Source: Pseudomonadota bacterium (lineage in GTDB: Bacteria; Pseudomonadota; Gammaproteobacteria; Arenicellales; UBA868). From it: 7,376 nucleotides of DNA. Where the stretch lies: positions 1-7,376 of the forward strand of contig JABJIU010000194.1 of NCBI GenBank assembly GCA_018661145.1, written 5' to 3'. The first letter of the stretch is position 1, and each line of letters begins with the position of its first letter. Below the pieces are notes generated by a model. That model saw only the letters and a list, made by a program, of their open reading frames with translations. It did no database searches and had not been told where the DNA came from. Shown here piece after piece: positions 1 to 5,044 of this stretch. The translations under genes were made by a program, and so were the position numbers.

Positions 1-1655
1 CCCCACCGCAGTACCCGGTCGAGTGCGCGGGTTCGCTGGTTGAGTTGTTCGCGCGACTCGGAGCGCAGCATCTGGACAATAAGTTCGTCTACGACTGGAT
101 CGCGCACACCCGCGAGATTGCGGCTGCCCGCCGAGTCCGCAGCGGCTTGGCTCCAGTATTCGTACTGTTCGTTGCCGGGTGTTTGGCTCTGACCCCAGAC
201 CCAAACTATCATGTCAAAGTCTAATTGGCGAAAGCGGTTTATATACTGGTTTTCATCCACCAGACGTACCTTGGCCTGGATTCCCAGCCGTTTCAGATTC
301 CGGACGTAAGGCAGCACGATGCGCTCAAATGCCGGACTCACCAGTAGAACTTCAAAGCGGAAAGGCTCACCCGTTGCGGCGTTTACGAGACGCAGATTCT
401 GAACCACCCAGCCCGCGTCTTTGAGCAGTGTTTTGGCGCGGCGCAGGTTATCGCGCGGCCAGCCGTTGCCACCTGTGACGGGCGGCGTATAGACCTCACC
501 GAAAACTGCATCCGGCACTTTTCCACGAAACGGCTCCAGGACCGTGAGTTCCTCACCCTGGGGCTTACCGCGGGCGGCAAGGTCTGAATTAGAGAAATAA
601 CTGGTGGTCCGAGTGTACTGGCCATTAAAGAGGTTGCGGTTGGTCCACTCAAAATCAAAGGCGAGCGCAACCGCTTCGCGCACCCGCCGGTCAGAAAATT
701 GCTCACGGCGGGAATTCATGACAAAGGCCTGCATACCGGTAGGCATCCGGTGTTCGACCAGTTCCTTTTTCAGCCAGCCTTTCTCCACCACGGCGACGTT
801 GTAATCTTCTGCCCAGGCTTTCGCCTGATTCTCTAACCGAAAATCAATGTTACCGGCCTTGAGTGCCAGGCGGATCGGGGTTGCGTCGCGAAAAAAAACA
901 GTCCGGATGTCGCCAAAGTTGTTAAGCCCCTGGCGTACTGCAAGATCCTTGCCCCAGTAGTTGTCGACCCGCTGGCGTACCGTGAACCGGCCCGCCTCGA
1001 AATCGGTGATCTGGTAAGGCCCGCTGCCGAGCGGCGGATCCAAAGTCGTGGAACCAAAATCCCGGGTGGCCCAGTAGTGTTTGGGTAGGATTGGCAGTTG
1101 GCCCACAATCAGTGGCAGTTCGCGGTTGTTGGATTCGCTGAAAGTAAAACGTACCCGTGTGGCATCCAGTGCTTCCACCGAATCGACCGCGCCATAATAG
1201 AAGCGGTACTGCGGCTTACCCTGGCTGACGAGCGTTTCAAAGGACCAGACTACATCCTCGGCCGTAATCTGCTTACCATCGTGCCACTGCGCCTGGGGAC
1301 GAATATGAAAGATGACCCAGGCCCGGTCACGCGGCCACTCAATGGTTTCGGCAATCAGGCCGTAGCCGGTAAAGGGCTCGTCGGCGCTGGTGATGAGGAG
1401 CGTTTCTACTGCGCCGGTACCGACCGCGTTACCCTTGGGGATGAACGGGTGAAAACTGTCAAAACTGCCTTGGGCCGCAAGCCGTAGACTTCCGCCTTTG
1501 GGCGCATCGGGATTGACGTAATCAAAATGAGGAAAGCCGGCGGGATAACGGGGCGTCTCCGAGTCGAACATGGAGATAGCATGCGCGCGCAGAACATCTG
1601 TCGCCAGCGCTGCGAGCGGGCTCATGACGAGCCATATAAAAAGAAGCCAGCGCAT
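1..1655 (-). CDS. yejA: YejA-like periplasmic oligopeptide-binding protein of an ABC transporter (3' end cut off)
   Basis: Reading the minus strand from ATG at 1655, the frame stays open to the left edge: 551 codons with no stop, so the C-terminus lies outside the window (E. coli YejA is about 600 residues, so roughly 50 are missing). Residues 1-18 look like a Sec signal peptide: MRWLLFIW, a hydrophobic core, then cleavage after ALA. The mature N-terminus carries the YejA-type signature YPAGFPHFDYVNPDAPKGG (residues 38-56). Further on are WHDGKQITAEDVVWSFETL (124-142), typical of solute-binding family 5 (SBP_bac_5), and GSGPYQI. The family binds oligopeptides in the periplasm and hands them to a YejB/YejE permease and YejF ATPase; in E. 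coli this system also imports microcin C. Those partner genes would be expected beyond the left edge (inference). The start is chosen by the signal peptide; no strong Shine-Dalgarno sequence precedes it. Confidence 0.9.
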   Translation of the reverse strand, partial: MRWLLFIWLVMSPLAALATDVLRAHAISMFDSETPRYPAGFPHFDYVNPDAPKGGSLRLAAQGSFDSFHPFIPKGNAVGTGAVETLLITSADEPFTGYGLIAETIEWPRDRAWVIFHIRPQAQWHDGKQITAEDVVWSFETLVSQGKPQYRFYYGAVDSVEALDATRVRFTFSESNNRELPLIVGQLPILPKHYWATRDFGSTTLDPPLGSGPYQITDFEAGRFTVRQRVDNYWGKDLAVRQGLNNFGDIRTVFFRDATPIRLALKAGNIDFRLENQAKAWAEDYNVAVVEKGWLKKELVEHRMPTGMQAFVMNSRREQFSDRRVREAVALAFDFEWTNRNLFNGQYTRTTSYFSNSDLAARGKPQGEELTVLEPFRGKVPDAVFGEVYTPPVTGGNGWPRDNLRRAKTLLKDAGWVVQNLRLVNAATGEPFRFEVLLVSPAFERIVLPYVRNLKRLGIQAKVRLVDENQYINRFRQLDFDMIVWVWGQSQTPGNEQYEYWSQAAADSAGSRNLAGVRDPVVDELIVQMLRSESREQLNQRTRALDRVLRW

Positions 1656-1670
1656 GATGTCGTCATTATA
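1656..1670 (-). promoter_or_regulatory. Candidate -10 element for the yejA-like gene
   Basis: On the minus strand a perfect TATAAT occupies 1670 down to 1665, and the ATG follows after only 9 nt. No good -35 hexamer lies 16-18 nt further upstream and there is no TGn extension, so this is weak evidence. If it is used, transcription would begin within a few bases of the start codon and the mRNA would be nearly leaderless, which would fit the missing Shine-Dalgarno sequence. It may equally be a chance match. Confidence 0.25.
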
Positions 1671-1707
1671 TCTGCCGGAATCGTTTGCCCGACTGAGACT
1701 TGATTCG

Positions 1708-2817
1708 ATGGCTTTAAAAAATCTGTCGACCCGGCACTTGGGAAAAGCGCCAGATATCACCCGGACTTTTGGAAGGTCTGTGTTGCGTTGGTACCGAATG
1801 CACGGCCGCCACGACCTGCCTTGGCAGGTCAAAAGCGATCCTTACCGGGTGTGGGTCTCAGAAATTATGCTGCAGCAGACCCAGGTTGCCACCGTGATTC
1901 CGTTTTACGAGCGTTTTGTCCGGCGCTTTCCAGATGTCGGCAGTCTCGCTCGTGCGAAGATCGATACGGTGTTGGGTTATTGGACCGGGCTCGGCTACTA
2001 CGCGCGAGCCCGGAACTTGCATTGCGCGGCACAAATCATCCTGCATGAGCATGGCGGGGTATTTCCAGACCAGCTGGAAAGCGTCATGGCATTGCCGGGG
2101 ATTGGCCGATCAACTGCAGGCGCTATATTGAGCTTATCCAGGGACCAACGCCACCCGATTCTTGATGGCAATGTCCGGCGGGTCCTGGCACGGTATTTCG
2201 CAGTTTCAGGAGATCTTTCCCGCCGGGAAGTCGAGGTGGAATTGTGGCAGCACGCTGAAGCCGTCCTGCCCAAAAGTGCGGCACTGGCCGCGCCGTTCAA
2301 TCAGGCGATGATGGATCTTGGCGCACTGTTATGTAAGCGCACTCGGCCACAATGTGTCGTGTGCCCTTTGGCCCATGGCTGTCGGGCGCATGCACTCGAC
2401 ACCCCGGAAGCGTTCCCCCGTCGTGGCCAGAAACGGGCCAGGCCGACTCGCGAGGTCACTGTGCTGATTCTGATCGACCCACAGGGCCGTGTGTTGCTTG
2501 AGCGTCGGCCTGCCATAGGTATCTGGGGCGGCCTGTGGAGTTTCCCGGAATGTCCGACCGGACAGGCCCCCACGCTTTGGTGTCAGCAGACCCTAAAAAT
2601 CCGGGGGATAAAATCCCCGGGATTACCCGTCATTCATCATGGCTTCACGCATTTTGTCCTTAAAATCCATCCACAGCCGGTGCGCGTGACTGCTGCGGCG
2701 GGCGCTAAAATAGAGGGCCGGGGCCGGGTGTGGGTTTATCCCGGTGCGCCCGGAAGACGCGGACTCGCCGCGCCGGTAAAGAAACTCCTGGAACAACTGG
2801 ATAAGGGATATGAGTGA
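1708..2817 (+). CDS. mutY: MutY, A/G-specific adenine DNA glycosylase
   Basis: MutY removes adenine mispaired with 8-oxoguanine or guanine and so starts base-excision repair of oxidative damage. From ATG 1708 the protein has 369 residues (E. coli 350). Visible in order: the N-terminal catalytic helices with SEIMLQQTQVATV, where E52 matches catalytic Glu37 of E. coli; the helix-hairpin-helix LPGIGRSTAGAILS (129-142); ILDGNVRRVLAR with catalytic D153; the [4Fe-4S] ligands C209-X6-C216-X2-C219-X5-C225; and a C-terminal NUDIX-like domain (about 248-369) that reads 8-oxoG. In that domain the usual Phe-Ser-His loop is Phe-Thr-His (F313-T314-H315). The frame is open upstream to ATGs at 1570, 1624, 1654 and 1657. 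I prefer 1708 because E. coli MutY begins close to here and the upstream codons lie inside the divergent yejA gene, but none has a convincing ribosome binding site. Overlaps yggX by 8 nt. Confidence 0.96.
   Translation: MALKNLSTRHLGKAPDITRTFGRSVLRWYRMHGRHDLPWQVKSDPYRVWVSEIMLQQTQVATVIPFYERFVRRFPDVGSLARAKIDTVLGYWTGLGYYARARNLHCAAQIILHEHGGVFPDQLESVMALPGIGRSTAGAILSLSRDQRHPILDGNVRRVLARYFAVSGDLSRREVEVELWQHAEAVLPKSAALAAPFNQAMMDLGALLCKRTRPQCVVCPLAHGCRAHALDTPEAFPRRGQKRARPTREVTVLILIDPQGRVLLERRPAIGIWGGLWSFPECPTGQAPTLWCQQTLKIRGIKSPGLPVIHHGFTHFVLKIHPQPVRVTAAAGAKIEGRGRVWVYPGAPGRRGLAAPVKKLLEQLDKGYE
2598..2624. repeat. Strong palindrome (hairpin) inside mutY
   Basis: An 11-bp imperfect hairpin: AATCC (2598-2602) pairs with GGATT (2620-2624) and GGGGAT (2604-2609) pairs with ATCCCC (2613-2618). 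One G-G mismatch (2603/2619) separates them, and the loop is AAA. It codes for the variable linker between the WSFPE segment and the FTH loop of MutY's C-terminal domain. This linker is about as long as in E. coli MutY, so the palindrome does not look like an inserted element. No T-run follows, so it is not an intrinsic terminator. Confidence 0.7.
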
Positions 2818-3085
2818 GAAGATTCAATGTGTGGTGCTCAATCGTCTGGCCGAGCCGCTGGCTACAGCGCCCTGGCCTGGGGCACTGGGTCAGCGCATCC
2901 TGGGTGAGGTCTCGCATGAAGGTTGGCAACAGTGGCTGTCGCGCCAGACCATGCTGATGAATGAACAACGGCTGAGCCCGATTAACCCGGAACACCGGGT
3001 GTATCTTGAGGCGCAGATGACGGCATTTCTCTTTGGCGATGGCGGAGATGAGCCCGAGGGCTGGGTAGCGCCGGAAGAGGGGTGA
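2810..3085 (+). CDS. yggX: YggX, Fe(2+)-trafficking / Fe-S protection protein
   Basis: A 91-residue protein, the same length as E. coli YggX and alignable without gaps over most of its length. Shared features are the N-terminal Cys at position 7 (MSEKIQC), PGxLGxRI (about 23-30), the block WQQWLSRQTMLMNEQRLS (about 39-56), PEHRxxLE (about 60-67) and FLFG. YggX is a small cytoplasmic protein of the Fe-trafficking family; in Salmonella and E. coli it limits oxidative damage to labile iron-sulphur clusters. Its ATG lies inside the end of mutY (8-nt overlap), and AAGGG at 2803-2807 serves as a closely spaced ribosome binding site, so the two genes are almost certainly co-transcribed and translationally coupled. 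This is the order known from E. coli, and it makes sense because MutY itself carries a [4Fe-4S] cluster. In E. coli the next gene is mltC; here it is not. Confidence 0.95.
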   Translation: MSEKIQCVVLNRLAEPLATAPWPGALGQRILGEVSHEGWQQWLSRQTMLMNEQRLSPINPEHRVYLEAQMTAFLFGDGGDEPEGWVAPEEG

Positions 3086-3108
3086 AGAATAGGGCAAGGA
3101 CGGCAAAG

Positions 3109-3118
3109 TTGCTATACT
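3109..3118 (+). promoter_or_regulatory. Candidate extended -10 promoter upstream of pckA
   Basis: TATACT at 3113-3118 matches TATAAT at five of six positions and is preceded by TGC at 3110-3112, giving the TGn extended -10 that can work without a -35. No recognisable -35 lies 15-18 nt upstream. The start point would fall near 3124-3126, just after a GC-rich stretch (CAGGCGC). A transcript from here would have a leader of about 240 nt before pckA, containing the structured element at 3160-3329. It starts 24 nt after the yggX stop. Confidence 0.5.
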
Positions 3119-3159
3119 CAGGCGCTTTGCTGACGCCCTCCCCAACTTACTGCCCCAGC

Positions 3160-3329
3160 TGATCTAAAGACAACGCCACTCGACTGCGCCGGTACGGTTT
3201 GGGGGTCGGGCATCATCCGAACCCGCAATCGTGCTGTGCCGTCAAAAATGGCGTCCCGAAGGGACTGCATACCCTTAGGGCGTTCATCAACACAATAATC
3301 TGTGGCACCGTGATCGAACCTTTAGATCA
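3160..3329 (+). promoter_or_regulatory. Candidate structured RNA element in the pckA leader
   Basis: This 170-nt stretch is bracketed by a perfect 10-nt inverted repeat, TGATCTAAAG (3160-3169) and CTTTAGATCA (3320-3329). Two bases inside it, AACGCC (3172-3177) can pair with GGCGTT (3279-3284). Within that are a stem CGGTAC/GTGCCG (3190-3195/3236-3241, one G-U pair) around GGGTCGG/CCG-A-ACCC (3203-3209/3217-3224, one bulged A), and a hairpin GTCCC-GAA-GGGAC (3253-3265). CACA/TGTG (3291-3294/3301-3304) forms another small hairpin. GCCGT/ATGGC (3238-3252) is a competing pairing. None has a T-run, so these are not intrinsic terminators. The 3' strand of the closing stem overlaps CCTTT (3319-3323), which can pair with AAAGG in the pckA ribosome binding site. 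I compared it from memory with common riboswitch classes (cobalamin, TPP, FMN, glycine, c-di-GMP, ZTP) and saw no match. Any GC-rich RNA folds, so this needs comparative support. Confidence 0.4.
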
Positions 3330-3354
3330 AATTGTTAGTTGATAGGATGATGAC

Positions 3355-3361
3355 AAAGGAG
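3355..3361 (+). promoter_or_regulatory. Ribosome binding site of pckA, with a possible anti-Shine-Dalgarno partner
   Basis: AAAGGAG lies 5 nt before the pckA ATG, a strong and well-placed site that fixes the start. Its AAAGG (3355-3359) is complementary to CCTTT at 3319-3323, a 5-bp pairing that cannot coexist with the outermost part of the 3160-3169/3320-3329 stem. Confidence 0.85.
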
Positions 3362-3366
3362 TCACC

Positions 3367-4968
3367 ATGACCGATGCCAAAGCCCATAGTGCTTATGGCC
3401 TTGAAAACCATGGCCTTCGCAAGCCGAAAGCCGTCCACTGGAACCTAACCCAAGCCGTGCTCATCGAGCACGCTATCCGCAAAGGCGAGGGCTCGCTGAC
3501 CCGTTTTGGGCCGCTGGTGGTTAACACCGGCCAGCACACCGGCCGTTCAGCCAACGACAAGTTTGTGGTGCGGGACGAGAGCACCGAAAACGAGATCTGG
3601 TGGGGCAAAGTCAACGTGCCCTACAGCCCCGAGCACTTTGATGCGCTTTTTGCCCGGATGGCGGATTACCTCGAAGACAGGGAATGGTATGTTCAGGACT
3701 GTTTCGCTGGAGCTGATCCCGATCGGCGTCTGCCCGTCCGTATTATTAACGAACTTGCCTGGCACAGCGCCTTTGCCCGCAACATGTTTATCGTTGGAAC
3801 CGACGAGGAGCAGGCCAGCCATGAACCTGGCTTCACCGTGATCAACGCGCCGGGTTTTGCTGCGGATCCACAAGCTGACGGTACCCATTCACCCACTTTC
3901 ATTGTTGTCAATTTTTCCCGGAAGCTCGTCATCATCGGTGGCACCAGTTATGCCGGTGAGACCAAGAAGTCCATCTTCAGCGTCATGAACTATTTGCTGC
4001 CTCGCCAGGGCGTGTTGTCGATGCACGCCTCGGCCAATATTGGCGATGATGGCAGCACTGCGGTTTTCTTCGGTCTGTCTGGCACAGGCAAGACAACGCT
4101 TTCGGCGGACGCATCGCGGACCCTGATTGGTGACGACGAGCATGGCTGGAGTGAAAACGGTATTTTTAACTTCGAGGGGGGCTGTTATGCCAAGGTGATT
4201 AAACTTTCCGCGGAACAGGAGCCTGAAATTTTCCAGACGACGCGCACCTTCGGCACCATTCTGGAGAATGTGGTCCTGGACGAGTCGGCCCGTACGATCG
4301 ATCTTGATGACGGGTCGCTGACGGAAAATACCCGAGCGTCCTACCCGATTTCCCAGATCCCTAACGCCTCCATGACCGGTCAGGGCGGTCAGCCAAAGAA
4401 TATAGTCTTTCTCACCTGTGACGCCTTCGGTGTTTTGCCGCCGGTAGCGAAACTGTCGCCGGCACAGGCTATGTATCATTTTATTAACGGCTATACCGCG
4501 AAAGTCGCCGGCACAGAAAAAGGGGTCACCGAACCCTCGCCGACCTTTAGTCCGTGTTTTGGAGGCCCTTTTCTGCCCCTGCATCCGCGCCAGTATGCGG
4601 AACTTCTTGGCAAAAATATTGAAACCCACGCTGTCAAGGTTTGGTTCATCAATACCGGCTGGACCGGGGGTGCATACGGGACGGGCGAGCGCATGGCGAT
4701 CAATCACACCCGAGCGATCGTGAATGCCGCACTCGATGGCCAACTCGATGAGGTGGCTACTGTGACGGATCCGTTTTTTGGTCTTGAGGTTCCCATCGAA
4801 TGTCCCGGGGTTCCGTCCGAGGTTCTCAATCCGCGAAACACATGGGCGGACGCGGACGCGTACGATGCCCAAGCTAGAAAGCTTGCCGGACTTTTTCAGG
4901 AGAACTTTGCTAAGTACGCGGATGATGTGCCGGATGCTGTGAAGGCCGCCGGGCCGCCAGCGGCCTGA
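3367..4968 (+). CDS. pckA: ATP-dependent phosphoenolpyruvate carboxykinase
   Basis: PckA converts oxaloacetate and ATP to phosphoenolpyruvate, CO2 and ADP, the first committed step of gluconeogenesis from TCA-cycle intermediates; it is cytoplasmic and Mn2+/Mg2+-dependent. At 533 residues it is close to E. coli PckA (540). Key residues are all present: R60 in HTGRSANDKF (substrate arginine), Y195 and K201 in YAGETKKSIFS, H220 in MHASANIG (K201 and H220 correspond to the Mn2+ ligands), the P-loop GLSGTGKTTLS (236-246, K242), D256-D257 in LIGDDEHGWS (kinase-2 and metal), and R323 in NTRASYP. The alanine- and proline-rich C-terminus is short. The ATP type, rather than the GTP type, is clear from the P-loop and overall sequence. 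The gene follows a 281-nt non-coding gap and precedes pgi by 72 nt on the same strand, so a shared transcript is likely but not shown. Confidence 0.98.
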   Translation: MTDAKAHSAYGLENHGLRKPKAVHWNLTQAVLIEHAIRKGEGSLTRFGPLVVNTGQHTGRSANDKFVVRDESTENEIWWGKVNVPYSPEHFDALFARMADYLEDREWYVQDCFAGADPDRRLPVRIINELAWHSAFARNMFIVGTDEEQASHEPGFTVINAPGFAADPQADGTHSPTFIVVNFSRKLVIIGGTSYAGETKKSIFSVMNYLLPRQGVLSMHASANIGDDGSTAVFFGLSGTGKTTLSADASRTLIGDDEHGWSENGIFNFEGGCYAKVIKLSAEQEPEIFQTTRTFGTILENVVLDESARTIDLDDGSLTENTRASYPISQIPNASMTGQGGQPKNIVFLTCDAFGVLPPVAKLSPAQAMYHFINGYTAKVAGTEKGVTEPSPTFSPCFGGPFLPLHPRQYAELLGKNIETHAVKVWFINTGWTGGAYGTGERMAINHTRAIVNAALDGQLDEVATVTDPFFGLEVPIECPGVPSEVLNPRNTWADADAYDAQARKLAGLFQENFAKYADDVPDAVKAAGPPAA

Positions 4969-5004
4969 GCGCCCATGACGGCTGGTGTGGGTAGGGCAAT
5001 CCTT

Positions 5005-5021
5005 GCAGCGCGGTAAGCTGC
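5005..5021 (+). other. Small hairpin between pckA and pgi
   Basis: GCAGC (5005-5009) and GCTGC (5017-5021) form a 5-bp stem with a 7-nt loop in the 72-nt gap. No T-run follows, so it does not read as an intrinsic terminator and transcription may continue into pgi. It could be an mRNA processing or stability feature, or chance. Confidence 0.3.
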
Positions 5022-5023
5022 CC

Positions 5024-5044
5024 ATGCGGCGGGCACTTCTGTGA
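5024..5044 (+). other. Possible mini-ORF overlapping the pgi start
   Basis: ATG at 5024 opens a six-codon frame (MRRALL) whose TGA (5042-5044) overlaps the pgi GTG (5041-5043) in the GTGA arrangement typical of stop-start coupling. A further 13-codon frame (MTAGVGRAILAAR) lies just before it at 4975-5016. pgi has no visible Shine-Dalgarno sequence, so re-initiation is conceivable. Frames this short occur often by chance and the mini-ORF itself has no clear ribosome binding site. Confidence 0.2.

Noticed and set aside
1098..1487. 129-codon plus-strand frame and others within 1-1600
   Set aside because: The minus strand is continuously open here and encodes a full YejA-like protein with signal peptide and family motifs; these frames are its shadows.
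3253..3265. GTCCC-GAA-GGGAC hairpin as an intrinsic terminator for mutY-yggX
   Set aside because: Short stem with no following T-run; no convincing terminator was found anywhere in the window.
3119..3330. tRNA or known riboswitch in the gap before pckA
   Set aside because: No cloverleaf could be drawn on either strand. A GGTTCGATC on the minus strand resembles a T-loop but its flanks do not pair. Cobalamin, TPP, FMN, glycine, c-di-GMP and ZTP consensus elements were not seen.
3321..3348. TTTAGA-N16-TAGGAT as a proximal pckA promoter
   Set aside because: Each hexamer matches only four of six positions, and the start point would fall on the ribosome binding site itself, leaving no usable leader.
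4944..4965. GGCCGC/GCGGCC inverted repeat at the end of pckA as a terminator
   Set aside because: It lies in the alanine-rich final codons, has no T-run after it, and the GC-rich codons explain it.
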